Shown: positions 1 to 9,095, numbered from the stretch's first letter. The stretch: DNA of 64,000 nt from Empedobacter brevis NBRC 14943 = ATCC 43319 (GCF_000382425.1 NZ_KB908294.1:248001-312000); one strand, 5' to 3'. A program made the numbers and translations. The notes: generated from the sequence alone by a model not told the origin.

Positions 1-429
1 TTTTCCTGAAACTGCAACTGTCTCAATTCCTTTTCCTGAAAAAGCTTTTCTTGCAACTGTAAATGGAGAAACAGCTGTAGGTGCCTTTTCTACATTTGTA
101 ACCAAAGAAGCTTCTGTTTTGGATGCTAAAACCGGTGCAATTGTAGCGCCTTCATTTGTTGATGGTAAAACTACAACATCTCCCTGAGCAACTTCAGCTA
201 ATGCTTTTGCATAAGAATTTGCATCAAATTTTGCTAAAGCATCATTCTGGACTTTAACCACCTTAGATGCTCCATATTTATATAATTCGTCAGCAGCAGC
301 ATTTCCAAAAACGATAGCTGTTACAGTATCTCCTGCAACATCAGCTGTAGCTTTTGCGTAAGAAACCGCTTCTAATCCTGCTTTTTTATATTTTCCGTCA
401 TGTGACTCTGCGTATACAAAAATTGCCAT
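1..429 (-). CDS. etfA: electron transfer flavoprotein alpha subunit, N-terminal part (cut by window edge)
   Basis: The frame opens with ATG at 427-429 (MAIFVYAESHDGKYKKAG) and stays open for 143 codons to the window edge, so the FAD-binding C-terminal half is missing. The visible part is the EtfA N-terminal domain: beta-strand start, then the segment AVSYAKATADVAGDTVTAIV and NAAADELYKYGASKV. EtfA pairs with EtfB to pass electrons from acyl-CoA dehydrogenases to the quinone pool in the cytoplasm. It starts 27 bases after the etfB stop, in the usual etfB-etfA order, and is probably cotranscribed from the promoter in front of etfB. The family call is firm; the missing end cannot be judged. Confidence 0.93.
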   Translation of the reverse strand, partial: MAIFVYAESHDGKYKKAGLEAVSYAKATADVAGDTVTAIVFGNAAADELYKYGASKVVKVQNDALAKFDANSYAKALAEVAQGDVVVLPSTNEGATIAPVLASKTEASLVTNVEKAPTAVSPFTVARKAFSGKGIETVAVSGK

Positions 430-456
430 TTTTTAATTTCTTTTTAGGTGAATAAT

Positions 457-1203
457 TTAGATTACTTTAGCTTCTTCGTGTAATAATCTTACCAATTCCG
501 CTACGTTGTCCTTGTCAATTAAAGTGACATTTCCTCTTTCAGCTGGTTTTTCGTAACCAACAACTTCAACTTTCGTTTCTGTTGCTTCCGGAGCGACAAC
601 ATTAATTTGTTTTGTACGTGCTTGCATAATTCCACGCATATTAGGAATACGAAGTGCAGCTTCATCTACCAAACCTTTTTGTCCTGCGATAACCGCTGGT
701 AAAGTAACTTCTACCGTTTCTTTTCCTCCATCAATTTCGCGAACAGCTTTAGCAGAAGAACCTTCAATCTCTAAACCAATACATCCATTTACAAAACCGT
801 AATCTAACATGGCTGCAACTAATCCTGGTACTGCCCCCCCGTTGTAATCAATTGATTCTTTTCCTGTCAAAACCAAATCAAAACCACCTTCTTTGGCAGC
901 TTTTGCAATTTGTGTTGCTACGAAAAAATCATCACGAGCATCAGCATCAATACGAATTCCATCATTCGCTCCAATTGCCAAAGCTTTACGCATTACCGGG
1001 TCTACAGTAGCGTCTCCTACAGTCAAAATTGTAACAGTAGCTCCTTGTTTCTCTTGTAATTCTACTGCTTTATTTAAACTAAATTCATCATGCGGGTTAA
1101 TAACGAACTGAACGCCATTTTTATCAAATGATTTTCCGTCAGCTGTGAAGTTGATTTTTGCTGTAGTATCTGGAACACTACTAATACAAACTAATATCTT
1201 CAT
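457..1203 (-). CDS. etfB: electron transfer flavoprotein beta subunit
   Basis: The 248-residue protein has the family's usual length. It begins MKILVCISSVPDTTAKI and contains the AMP-binding type segment VTILTVGDATVDPVMRKALA (about residues 57-76) and the family signature region ending in VVGYEKPAERGNVTLID. EtfB forms the heterodimeric electron carrier with EtfA, accepting electrons from flavin dehydrogenases of fatty-acid and amino-acid breakdown. It is the first gene of the etfBA pair; the 68-base gap after tatC holds its own promoter candidate and a small palindrome, so it is probably not part of the tatC transcript. Confidence 0.96.
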   Translation of the reverse strand: MKILVCISSVPDTTAKINFTADGKSFDKNGVQFVINPHDEFSLNKAVELQEKQGATVTILTVGDATVDPVMRKALAIGANDGIRIDADARDDFFVATQIAKAAKEGGFDLVLTGKESIDYNGGAVPGLVAAMLDYGFVNGCIGLEIEGSSAKAVREIDGGKETVEVTLPAVIAGQKGLVDEAALRIPNMRGIMQARTKQINVVAPEATETKVEVVGYEKPAERGNVTLIDKDNVAELVRLLHEEAKVI

Positions 1204-1230
1204 AATTTTGTGTTTACTTTTTCTTTTATG

Positions 1231-1260
1231 TAAAAATAACTAATTTATTTTATTATGCAA
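1231..1260 (-). promoter_or_regulatory. promoter candidate for etfBA
   Basis: On the minus strand TTG (1258-1260) is followed after 19 bases by TATTTTTA (1231-1238), close to the Bacteroidota pattern TTTG-N19-TAnnTTTG. It lies 27 bases before the etfB ATG. The last base of the -7 box departs from the consensus, hence the moderate confidence. Confidence 0.45.
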
Positions 1261-1266
1261 GCATAA
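1253..1266. promoter_or_regulatory. palindrome TTATGC-AA-GCATAA at the etfBA promoter
   Basis: A perfect 6-base inverted repeat with a 2-base centre covers the -33 element of the etfBA promoter candidate. A repressor site here would block polymerase. No regulator gene is adjacent, so a function is only inferred. Confidence 0.3.
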
Positions 1267-1271
1267 CATTG

Positions 1272-2105
1272 TTAATTCTTTACTAACTCATTATTTTTCG
1301 CTTTCAATTGCTTTTTATACACTGAATTCGAAATGACTAAACTCAATTCATACAATAACCAAAGCGGAATGGTTACTAAAATCATACTATACACATCATT
1401 TGGTGTAATTGCAGCTGCAATCACCAATACGACGATAAAAGCATGTTTGCGGTATTCTTTTAAAAATTTAGGGGTAAGAATTCCTATACTTGTTAAAAAG
1501 TACACAAAGACAGGCATCAAAAACATAACTCCCATCGACAATAACAATTGAACAAATAAATCAATATAACTTGGCAAAGTCCATGTATTTCCCACTCCAA
1601 ACGGATCATAAGTAAACAAGAATTGTGTACACAATGGCAACAACATATAATAACTAAACAAGACTCCTGTTACAAAGAAAAATGACACTGCAAAAATTGT
1701 AAAACTCGCATATTTACGTTCTGTTTCTTTCAGCGCCGGTTTTATAAACCGCCATATTTCATAAATAATATAAGGAATTGCTAAAATAATTCCGCATACG
1801 ATTACAGCAAAGAACTGAGACGTAATTTGCCCTGACGGATTAAGATTCGTCAAGTCTTTTGAAATATCAAATGATTCGGTATAAATTTTACCAAATCCTG
1901 TAAATTCTCCAAACTTATTAAAGACATCAAAAGTTGGAAAAGTCGATTTTAAAGGCGCCATAATTACATGATCAACCAATTCGTCCCAATAAAGTGCAAC
2001 AACTATTGATGTCACAACTATTGATAAAATGGAACGAACCAAATGACCTCTTAACTCACCTACATGAGCCAAGAAAGACATACTTGATTTTGACTTGTTT
2101 GCCAT
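1272..2105 (-). CDS. tatC: Sec-independent (Tat) protein translocase subunit TatC
   Basis: The polytopic membrane protein starts with the TatC signature region MSFLAHVGELRGHLVRSI, whose acidic residue in the first cytoplasmic stretch helps bind twin-arginine signal peptides. About six hydrophobic segments follow, as expected. TatC recognises folded precursors for export. I use ATG at 2103-2105 (MANKSKSSM, 277 residues): it lies 4 bases after the kdsD stop, whereas the longer form (ATG at 2124-2126) overlaps kdsD by 17 bases. No tatA or tatB gene is nearby. It follows kdsD closely and is probably cotranscribed with it. Confidence 0.93.
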   Translation of the reverse strand: MANKSKSSMSFLAHVGELRGHLVRSILSIVVTSIVVALYWDELVDHVIMAPLKSTFPTFDVFNKFGEFTGFGKIYTESFDISKDLTNLNPSGQITSQFFAVIVCGIILAIPYIIYEIWRFIKPALKETERKYASFTIFAVSFFFVTGVLFSYYMLLPLCTQFLFTYDPFGVGNTWTLPSYIDLFVQLLLSMGVMFLMPVFVYFLTSIGILTPKFLKEYRKHAFIVVLVIAAAITPNDVYSMILVTIPLWLLYELSLVISNSVYKKQLKAKNNELVKN

Positions 2106-2109
2106 ACGC

Positions 2110-3075
2110 TTATTCAATTCCTTCATTTAAGATTGAGTGGATATCCAGAATACCATAATAATGATTTTCTTCATCTACCACCACCAATTGTCCAATACTA
2201 TTGTGCCGTAAAATTGCTAAAGCTTCTCTCGCTTTTTCAGATTTCTGAATTGTTTTTGGATACATTGATGCGATATCTTTTGCTTTCAAATGACTAAATG
2301 TTTCATTATTTAGCAACATTCGGCGCAAATCTCCATCAGTAATAACCCCAACAATTTTATCTCCATCTATAATAACTGTAATTCCATGTCGACCGGAAGT
2401 TAACGAATTTATCACTTCTGTTATTGAAGAATCAGGAGATACAAAAGGTTTTCTTTCCGGATCAACAATATTTTCTACCGTCCACAGCAAACGTTTTCCC
2501 AAAGCCCCTCCGGGATGGTATTTCGCGAAATCATTTTGTGTAAAAGTTCTTATTTTCATCAAAGCAACCGCTAAAGCATCACCCATTACCAATTGTGCTG
2601 TTGTAGAAGTTGTTGGAGCTAAGTTAACCGGACAAGCTTCTTTATCTACATGAACATCTAAAACGATATCCGAATGTTTTGCTAATTCTGATTTCAAATT
2701 TGATGTTAAGCCAATTAAAACGGAAGCATATTGTTTAAGAATTGGAGCTAAATAAGTAATTTCTGGTGTATTACCACTTTTCGAAATACAAATTACAACA
2801 TCTTCTGGTCTTACAAGACCTAAATCGCCGTGAATAGCTTCTGTTGCATGCAAAAATTGACTTGGAGTTCCTGTAGAATTTAATGTAGCCACAATTTTAT
2901 TTGCAATATGTGCACTCTTTCCTACTCCTACAACCACCAATTTCCCTTTCGTATTATATATCGCATTTACCGCATCAACAAAAGACTCGCTAATACGAGA
3001 AGCTATTGCTTCAAGCGCTTGAATTTCTTCTCGAAAAACACCTTGCGCTATTTGTATTAATTCTGAATTTCCCAC
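2110..3075 (-). CDS. kdsD: arabinose-5-phosphate isomerase (KpsF/GutQ family)
   Basis: This 321-residue protein has an N-terminal SIS sugar-isomerase domain (about residues 35-170, with GVGKSAHIANKI and the CISKSGNTPEI loop) followed by two CBS domains (about 205-265 and 272-320). The layout is that of D-arabinose-5-phosphate isomerase, which turns ribulose-5-phosphate into arabinose-5-phosphate, the first step toward KDO for lipopolysaccharide. The conserved EAIHGDLG, PTTSTTAQLVMGDALA and FAKYHPGGALGKRL blocks are all present. It is divergent from recQ across 164 bases in which I could not pin down a clear promoter. The tatC gene follows at once. Confidence 0.92.
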   Translation of the reverse strand: MGNSELIQIAQGVFREEIQALEAIASRISESFVDAVNAIYNTKGKLVVVGVGKSAHIANKIVATLNSTGTPSQFLHATEAIHGDLGLVRPEDVVICISKSGNTPEITYLAPILKQYASVLIGLTSNLKSELAKHSDIVLDVHVDKEACPVNLAPTTSTTAQLVMGDALAVALMKIRTFTQNDFAKYHPGGALGKRLLWTVENIVDPERKPFVSPDSSITEVINSLTSGRHGITVIIDGDKIVGVITDGDLRRMLLNNETFSHLKAKDIASMYPKTIQKSEKAREALAILRHNSIGQLVVVDEENHYYGILDIHSILNEGIE

Positions 3076-3239
3076 AATAAAATTTCTATTGTCTATTTTT
3101 AAATTTTTTCGTACTTTTACTCTCCTTTTTTATTTACACTCAATTATATATAAATCATATAAAATTTATGTGTATATTTAAGAGTTATCAAATATAGGAA
3201 CTATTTAATTTATAATATTAATTTTAGTCTTTTGTGTAG

Positions 3240-5441
3240 ATGGAAGCCACTTCGAAAAACTTAACATCTTACCTAAAAAAATATTTTGGTTTCGACCAAT
3301 TTAAAGGACAGCAGCACGAAATCATTACAAGCTTACTTAATAAAGAAGATGTATTTGTTTTGATGCCTACTGGCGGAGGTAAGTCTTTATGTTATCAACT
3401 ACCGGCATTAATGTCAGATGGAGTCGCGATTATTGTTTCACCTTTAATCGCCTTAATGAAGAATCAAGTAGACGCTATACGTGGAATTTCTGAAAATAAT
3501 GGAATTGCCCACGTATTAAACTCATCTTTAAATAAGTCAGAAACGAAAGCAGTAATGACTGACATTAAAGATGGGGTAACAAAAATGCTATATGTTGCAC
3601 CTGAATCTTTAACAAAAGAAGAATACATCGATTTCTTTAAATCAGTGAAAATTTCTTTTTTTGCAATTGATGAAGCGCATTGTATTTCTGAATGGGGACA
3701 CGATTTTCGTCCGGAATATCGCAACCTGAAATCCATTATCAATAAAATTGGTGATGCCCCTATTATTGCTTTAACAGCAACAGCAACCCCTAAAGTACAA
3801 GAAGATATTCAGAAAACTTTAGGTATGCAAAGTGCAAAAGTATTTAAGGATTCATTTAATCGTACCAATCTATTTTACGAAATCCGCCCAAAGGTTGATC
3901 AAGACAAACAAATCATCAAATTTATCAAACAAAACGAGGGTAAATCTGGGGTAATTTATTGTTTAAGTCGTAAAAAAGTTGAAGAAATTACTCAACTGTT
4001 ACAAGTAAACGGCATCAATGCTATTCCTTATCATGCAGGTTTAGATGCCAAAACCCGTAGCAAACATCAAGATATGTTTTTGATGGAAGACGCAAGTGTT
4101 GTGGTTGCAACGATTGCTTTCGGAATGGGAATCGATAAGCCTGACGTGCGTTTTGTTATGCATTATGATATGCCAAAATCGTTAGAAAGTTATTACCAAG
4201 AAACCGGTCGTGCTGGTCGCGACGGAGGCGAAGGTATTTGTATCGCTTTCTATGATTACAAAGATATCGAAAAATTAGAAAAATTTTTAGCAAGTAAACC
4301 TGTCGCTGAACGCGAAGTTGGTATGCAATTACTTTCTGAAGTTGTCGCTTATGCAGAAACTTCTATGTCTCGCCGCAAATTCTTATTACATTATTTTGGA
4401 GAAGAATTTGACGATAAAAATGGAGAAGGTGCAAACATGGATGACAATATGCGCAATCCTAAAAAAATGATTGAAGCAAAAGATGATGCTGTCGCTGCTT
4501 TGCAGGTTATTCGAAAAACAAATCAAAAATTAAAATTAAATGATGTCGTAAATGTTTTGGTTGGAAAAGAAACATCTATTACAAAATCGTATAATTTAAG
4601 CTCAGAAGATTTTTTCGGAATAGGGAAAGCAAAAGAAGATTATTACTGGAAATCTATTTTACGTCAACTAATTGTTCGCAATTTATTAGAAAAAGAAATT
4701 GAATCTTATGGTATTTTAAAAATCACCAAAGAAGGACAAGATTTCATCAATAAACCTTCCTCTTTTGAAATAGCAGAAGATATTGATTTCAAAAAATTAT
4801 TATCAGAAGGTAGCTTTGATAAAGAAGAGACTTCATCTGCGCCAGTTGCTTTTGATGATATCTTGTTAAAACAACTAAAAGATTTACGTAAAAAAATCTC
4901 TAAAAAACATCAAATTCCTCCATTTGCAGTTTTCCAAGATTCGAGCTTGGATGACATGACGATGCAATACCCAACGACCGTTAAAGAATTAACAAATGTC
5001 TTTGGTGTCGGAGAAGGTAAAGCTCAGAAATTTGGAAAAGAATTTGTTGATTTTATTGCACAATACGTAAAAGACAATGATATCACCCGTCCTGAAGATA
5101 TGGTAATTAAACAAGTCGCTGATAAGTCGAGCCACAAAGTTTACATTATTCAATCGACAGATAGAAAATTGAATTTAGAAGATGTTGCTGAAGCAAAAAA
5201 TATGACGATGAGTGATTTACTTTCAGAAATGGAAAGTATCGTTTATCAAGGAACAAAATTAAATATCAATTATTACATTGACGAAGTATTAGATGAGGAT
5301 CAACAAGAAGAAATTTATGAATTCTTGATGGAATCTGACTCGGATTCAATGTCGGCATTATTGGAAGAATTTGGTGATGATTATGATGATGAAGAATTGC
5401 GTTTGATGCGTATCAAATTCATCAGTGAAGTCGCAAATTAA
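3240..5441 (+). CDS. recQ: ATP-dependent DNA helicase RecQ
   Basis: The 733-residue SF2 helicase carries Walker A MPTGGGKSLCYQLP (about residue 42), the DEAH box in AIDEAHCISEWGHDFRPEY (about 143), motif VI YYQETGRAGRDG (about 318) and an HRDC-like domain (about 545-620). RecQ unwinds DNA 3-prime to 5-prime during recombination and fork repair. The segment where RecQ proteins usually hold four zinc cysteines (here SRRKFLLHYFGEEF to NPKKM, about 380-415) has no cysteine; I recall this as usual for Bacteroidota RecQ but could not check it. An acidic C-terminal extension of about 100 residues follows the HRDC domain. The ATG at 3240 gives the expected N-terminus. Confidence 0.95.
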   Translation: MEATSKNLTSYLKKYFGFDQFKGQQHEIITSLLNKEDVFVLMPTGGGKSLCYQLPALMSDGVAIIVSPLIALMKNQVDAIRGISENNGIAHVLNSSLNKSETKAVMTDIKDGVTKMLYVAPESLTKEEYIDFFKSVKISFFAIDEAHCISEWGHDFRPEYRNLKSIINKIGDAPIIALTATATPKVQEDIQKTLGMQSAKVFKDSFNRTNLFYEIRPKVDQDKQIIKFIKQNEGKSGVIYCLSRKKVEEITQLLQVNGINAIPYHAGLDAKTRSKHQDMFLMEDASVVVATIAFGMGIDKPDVRFVMHYDMPKSLESYYQETGRAGRDGGEGICIAFYDYKDIEKLEKFLASKPVAEREVGMQLLSEVVAYAETSMSRRKFLLHYFGEEFDDKNGEGANMDDNMRNPKKMIEAKDDAVAALQVIRKTNQKLKLNDVVNVLVGKETSITKSYNLSSEDFFGIGKAKEDYYWKSILRQLIVRNLLEKEIESYGILKITKEGQDFINKPSSFEIAEDIDFKKLLSEGSFDKEETSSAPVAFDDILLKQLKDLRKKISKKHQIPPFAVFQDSSLDDMTMQYPTTVKELTNVFGVGEGKAQKFGKEFVDFIAQYVKDNDITRPEDMVIKQVADKSSHKVYIIQSTDRKLNLEDVAEAKNMTMSDLLSEMESIVYQGTKLNINYYIDEVLDEDQQEEIYEFLMESDSDSMSALLEEFGDDYDDEELRLMRIKFISEVAN

Positions 5442-5464
5442 ACCTCATAAAAAAATAAACTTTT

Positions 5465-5491
5465 AGCCCAAGGAATGCTTATCTTTGGGCT
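5465..5491 (+). terminator. inverted repeat after recQ, overlapping the gpmI promoter
   Basis: AGCCCAA (5465-5471) and TTGGGCT (5485-5491) form a 7-base stem with a 13-base loop, followed by TTAATTATT. It may end recQ transcription weakly. The right arm overlaps the gpmI -7 box. Confidence 0.35.
5480..5487 (+). promoter_or_regulatory. -7 box TATCTTTG for gpmI
   Basis: TATCTTTG matches the Bacteroidota TAnnTTTG box and lies 21 bases before ATG 5509. No good -33 TTTG is seen, only TTTT at 5461. Its position rules out the longer TTG start at 5485, which lies inside the box. Confidence 0.45.
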
Positions 5492-5508
5492 TAATTATTA
5501 CAAGACAG

Positions 5509-7056
5509 ATGAATAATAAAGCAATATTAATGATTTTAGATGGCTGGGGTATTGGACCAAATCCTGCTGTCTCTGCAATCGCTCAAGCTAACACACCTTT
5601 TATAGATAGTTGTTTCGAAAAATTTCCTCATTCTACTTTAGATACTTTCGGATTGGCTGTGGGTTTACCAGAAGGTCAAATGGGAAATTCTGAGGTTGGA
5701 CACATGAATTTGGGTGCCGGACGTGTTGTTTTCCAAAACTTAGTTCGCATCAATATGGCGGTAGAAAATGGAACATTACAAAATGAACCTATCTTGAAAG
5801 ATGCTTTTCAATATGCTTTACAAAACAATAAAAAAGTACATTTCATCGGATTAGTTTCTGATGGTGGTGTCCATTCGCACATTAACCATTTGAAAGGTTT
5901 ATTGGATGCAGCAAATCAATCTGGGTTACATCATAACGTTTTTGTTCATGCATTTACAGATGGTCGCGATACTGATCCAAAATCCGGTGAAGGATTCATC
6001 TCAGAGTTGATGAATCATATGGTCAAATCAACCGGAGAGATTGCTTCAATTACAGGTCGCTACTATGCAATGGACCGTGATAAACGATGGGAACGTGTAA
6101 AATTAGCTTATGATGCAATGGTAAACGCAGTCGGTAAAACAACTACAAATCCATTAGAAGCTATTCGTTCATCTTATCATGAAGGCGTGACAGATGAGTT
6201 TATCAAACCAATTATTGTAACAGATGAAAATGGTCAACCAAAAGCTAAAATAGAAAGTGATGATGTAGTCATTTGTTTTAATTTTAGAACAGATCGTGGA
6301 CGCGAAATCACAGAAGTTTTAACACAACATGATTTTCCTGAATTTGGAATGCATAAATTGAAGCTGCAATACATCACTTTAACAGAATATGATGCTACCT
6401 ATTCCGGAGTAGCAGTTATTTTTGATGAAAAAAATATTGTCAACACCTTAGGTGAGATTATTGCAAATGCCGGTCGGAAACAAATTCGCATAGCGGAAAC
6501 AGAAAAATATCCGCATGTTACATTCTTTTTCAATGGCGGTCGAGAAGAACCTTTCGAGGGGGAATCACGTATTTTATGTGCTTCTCCAAGAGACGTTGCT
6601 ACTTACGACTTGAAACCGGAAATGGCAGCTTACGATATTACAAATGCAATTGTACCTGAACTCGAAAAAGAATCTGCCGATTTTGTTTGTCTCAACTTTG
6701 CCAATACTGATATGGTTGGACATACAGGTGTAATGACTGCAGCTATAAAAGCGGCAGAAGTGGTTGATTCTTGTGCAGAAAAAATTGTCCATACGGCCTT
6801 AGAACATGGCTACAATGTTGTGATTTTAGCAGATCACGGAAATTCTGATTTTATGATGAACGAAGATGGTTCTCCAAACACACAACACACAACAAATCCG
6901 GTTCCGTTTATTTTAGCGCAAAAAGAGATTGAATGGAATGTCAAACATGGTAAACTTGGAGACATTGCACCATCCATCTTAACATTAATGGGAATTGAAA
7001 TTCCTGCTGAAATGACCGGAAACATTCTTGTAAATAAAATAGAAACTAACTTATAA
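5509..7056 (+). CDS. gpmI: 2,3-bisphosphoglycerate-independent phosphoglycerate mutase
   Basis: This is a 515-residue member of the alkaline-phosphatase superfamily, the family's usual length. It interconverts 3- and 2-phosphoglycerate in glycolysis using two metal ions. The start MNNKAILMILDGWG, the catalytic serine S61 in GQMGNSEVGHMNLGAGR, the FTDGRDTDP loop, the RYYAMDRDKRWERV block and the C-terminal metal motif ADHGNSD are all intact. I chose ATG 5509: the frame can be extended 8 codons to a TTG at 5485, but that codon sits inside the -7 promoter box and homologues begin near the ATG. A HAD-family gene follows after 11 bases, suggesting cotranscription through map and the methyltransferase. 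Confidence 0.96.
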   Translation: MNNKAILMILDGWGIGPNPAVSAIAQANTPFIDSCFEKFPHSTLDTFGLAVGLPEGQMGNSEVGHMNLGAGRVVFQNLVRINMAVENGTLQNEPILKDAFQYALQNNKKVHFIGLVSDGGVHSHINHLKGLLDAANQSGLHHNVFVHAFTDGRDTDPKSGEGFISELMNHMVKSTGEIASITGRYYAMDRDKRWERVKLAYDAMVNAVGKTTTNPLEAIRSSYHEGVTDEFIKPIIVTDENGQPKAKIESDDVVICFNFRTDRGREITEVLTQHDFPEFGMHKLKLQYITLTEYDATYSGVAVIFDEKNIVNTLGEIIANAGRKQIRIAETEKYPHVTFFFNGGREEPFEGESRILCASPRDVATYDLKPEMAAYDITNAIVPELEKESADFVCLNFANTDMVGHTGVMTAAIKAAEVVDSCAEKIVHTALEHGYNVVILADHGNSDFMMNEDGSPNTQHTTNPVPFILAQKEIEWNVKHGKLGDIAPSILTLMGIEIPAEMTGNILVNKIETNL

Positions 7057-7067
7057 CTTAATATAGA

Positions 7068-7490
7068 ATGATTAATAAAATTATTGCAGTTGACTTTGAC
7101 GGAACAATTGTAGATGATAAATATCCTGAGATTGGAAAAGCTAAGATTTTTGCTTTCGAAACAATGCGTCAATTACAAAATGATGGTTATCGCCTTACAT
7201 TATGGACATATAGAAGCGGAAAAGCTTTAGACGAAGCAGTCGAATTTTGTAAAAAAAATGGAATTGAGTTTTACGCCATTAACAATAGTTTCGATGGAGA
7301 AGATTTTGATAAAAATACACAAAGTCGTAAAATAAATGCCGATATCTTTATCGACGACAGAAATTTAGGAGGTTTTCCCGGTTGGAGTGATGTTTATCAA
7401 ATCATCACAAAAAAGATTGAATTAAATCTACACGACAATGGAAAAAAAGCACCTGAAAAGAAAAAGAAAAGAGGATTTTTCGGATTATGA
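7068..7490 (+). CDS. small HAD-superfamily hydrolase
   Basis: The 140-residue protein has HAD motif I as AVDFDGTIVDD (aspartates at about 9 and 11), a motif II region in TLWTYRSG (about 46-53) and an acidic motif IV, IFIDDRNLGGFPGWSD (about 106-121). It lacks a cap domain, like the compact Bacteroidota HAD phosphatases of the BT0820 type. The substrate is unknown. The tail KKAPEKKKKRGFFGL is very basic and may bind nucleic acid or lipid. Its TGA overlaps the map ATG by 4 bases (ATGA), so the two genes are translationally coupled. Confidence 0.8.
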   Translation: MINKIIAVDFDGTIVDDKYPEIGKAKIFAFETMRQLQNDGYRLTLWTYRSGKALDEAVEFCKKNGIEFYAINNSFDGEDFDKNTQSRKINADIFIDDRNLGGFPGWSDVYQIITKKIELNLHDNGKKAPEKKKKRGFFGL

Positions 7491-8296
7491 TACATTTAAA
7501 GAGTAAAGAAGAGTTAGAACTAATGTACTTAAGTGCTCAACTAGTTTCTAAAACTTTGGGTATATTAGCCAAAGAAGTAAAACCTGGTGTTACAACCAAT
7601 CATTTAGATAAATTAGGTGGAGAATTTATCCGTGATAATGGTGGATATCCTGCATTTTTAGGCATGTATGATTTTCCAAAAAACCTTTGTATTTCTCCAA
7701 ATCAACAAGTCGTTCACGGCATTCCAAACGACAAACCTCTTCATGAAGGTGATATCGTTTCAGTGGATTGTGGGGTTTACATGAATGATTTTTATGGAGA
7801 TCACGCTTACACATTTGCTGTTGGTGAAATTGATGCAGAAACAGAAAAATTATTACGCATTACAAAAGAATCAATGTTCAAAGGAATTGAACAAATGAAA
7901 AAAGGGAATCGTATCGGAGACATTGGTTTTGCCATTCAACAACATTGTGAAAAAGAAGGCTACGGAATTGTTCGCGAATTAGTAGGACATGGATTAGGCC
8001 GTAAAATGCACGAAGATCCTCAGGTTCCAAATTATGGTCGCCGCGGATCCGGTAAAAAAATTGAAGAAGGAATGGTATTAGCTATCGAGCCAATGGTTAA
8101 TATGGGGACAGAAAAAGTTTTCTTTCATCCGGACGGCTGGACCGTTACAACTCGTGATGATAAATATTCGGCTCACTTCGAACATGACGTTTGTGTTGTA
8201 GATGGTGAACCTAAATTGTTATCAACTTATCAATTTATTTACGATGCTTTAGGTATCGAATCTGACGAAGAAAAACCTTTTTTATTCAAACTTTAA
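7487..8296 (+). CDS. map: methionine aminopeptidase type I
   Basis: This 269-residue cytoplasmic enzyme removes the initiator methionine from nascent proteins. The five metal ligands of the family are visible: D94 (SVDCGVYMND), D105 (YGDHAYTF), H168 (VGHGLGRKMHEDP), E201 (AIEPMVNMG) and E232 (HFEHDVCV). There is no N-terminal zinc extension, so it is a bare type I catalytic domain. The start overlaps the stop of the preceding HAD gene by 4 bases. It is not in the ribosomal-protein operon, where map often sits, so it may be an additional copy; that cannot be judged from this window. Confidence 0.95.
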   Translation: MIHLKSKEELELMYLSAQLVSKTLGILAKEVKPGVTTNHLDKLGGEFIRDNGGYPAFLGMYDFPKNLCISPNQQVVHGIPNDKPLHEGDIVSVDCGVYMNDFYGDHAYTFAVGEIDAETEKLLRITKESMFKGIEQMKKGNRIGDIGFAIQQHCEKEGYGIVRELVGHGLGRKMHEDPQVPNYGRRGSGKKIEEGMVLAIEPMVNMGTEKVFFHPDGWTVTTRDDKYSAHFEHDVCVVDGEPKLLSTYQFIYDALGIESDEEKPFLFKL

Positions 8297-8306
8297 GAAA
8301 ACTTTT

Positions 8307-9080
8307 GTGAAAAAGCTTTTAAAAAAAATCATGAATATTCTACCTCGTCCATTGTTAATACAAGGTAGTTATATTATTCGCCCTGTTTTAGTTTGGTTTA
8401 TGAAAGGGAATCGTTTCGTCGATCCTATTGATGGACAAGGTTATTACAGTTTATTACCCTATGGTTACGAAAAACAACGCGACAATGTTCTTTCTCCGGG
8501 AACTTTTTCTTTAGAAAGACACCGTCTGATGTGGTTATACTTAAAAAATGAAACCTCATTTTTTACTGAAAAGGCAAAAGTTTTACACATTGCACCGGAA
8601 CAATCTTTCATTAAGCGTTTTCGTGCCATGAAAAATATTGAATACATTACAAGCGATATCGAATCACCTTTAGCTGATGTAAAAGCAGATATCTGTGATT
8701 TACCATTTGGTGACGATACATTTGATATTGTTTTTTGTAATCATGTTTTAGAACATATTCCTGATGACCACAAAGCGATGAGCGAATTATTTCGCGTCAT
8801 GAAACCTGGTGGCTGGGGAATTTTTCAAGTTCCGATTTCGTATCAGAGAGATGTAACATACGAAGATCCTACCGTAACAACAAAAGAAGAACGAAAAGAA
8901 AAGTTTGGACAATATGATCACGTACGTGTCTACGGTTTAGATTATTACAAACGTTTGGAAGACGTAGGATTTAGTGTAGAAAAAGTGGATTACACTAAGC
9001 AAATACCCTCAGAAGAAGTTCAAAAATATTGCTTAGAGAAAGGTGAAATTTTACCGGTTGTTCGCAAACCTCTAGCTTAA
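8307..9080 (+). CDS. SAM-dependent methyltransferase (type 11 family)
   Basis: The 257-residue protein has a class I methyltransferase fold: motif I variant KVLHIAPEQSFIKRF (about residue 90), the acidic YITSDIESPLADVKADICDLPFGDDTFDIVFCNHVLEHI region (motifs II-IV) and MKPGGWGIFQVPI (post-motif). The substrate is unknown. I start at GTG 8307, 10 bases after map, giving MKKLLKKIM; ATG 8331 (MNILPRPLL) is the alternative and would drop only a basic stretch. It ends the recQ-side plus-strand block and is followed by a strong terminator. Confidence 0.82.
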   Translation: MKKLLKKIMNILPRPLLIQGSYIIRPVLVWFMKGNRFVDPIDGQGYYSLLPYGYEKQRDNVLSPGTFSLERHRLMWLYLKNETSFFTEKAKVLHIAPEQSFIKRFRAMKNIEYITSDIESPLADVKADICDLPFGDDTFDIVFCNHVLEHIPDDHKAMSELFRVMKPGGWGIFQVPISYQRDVTYEDPTVTTKEERKEKFGQYDHVRVYGLDYYKRLEDVGFSVEKVDYTKQIPSEEVQKYCLEKGEILPVVRKPLA

Positions 9081-9095
9081 AATATTCAACCAGTT

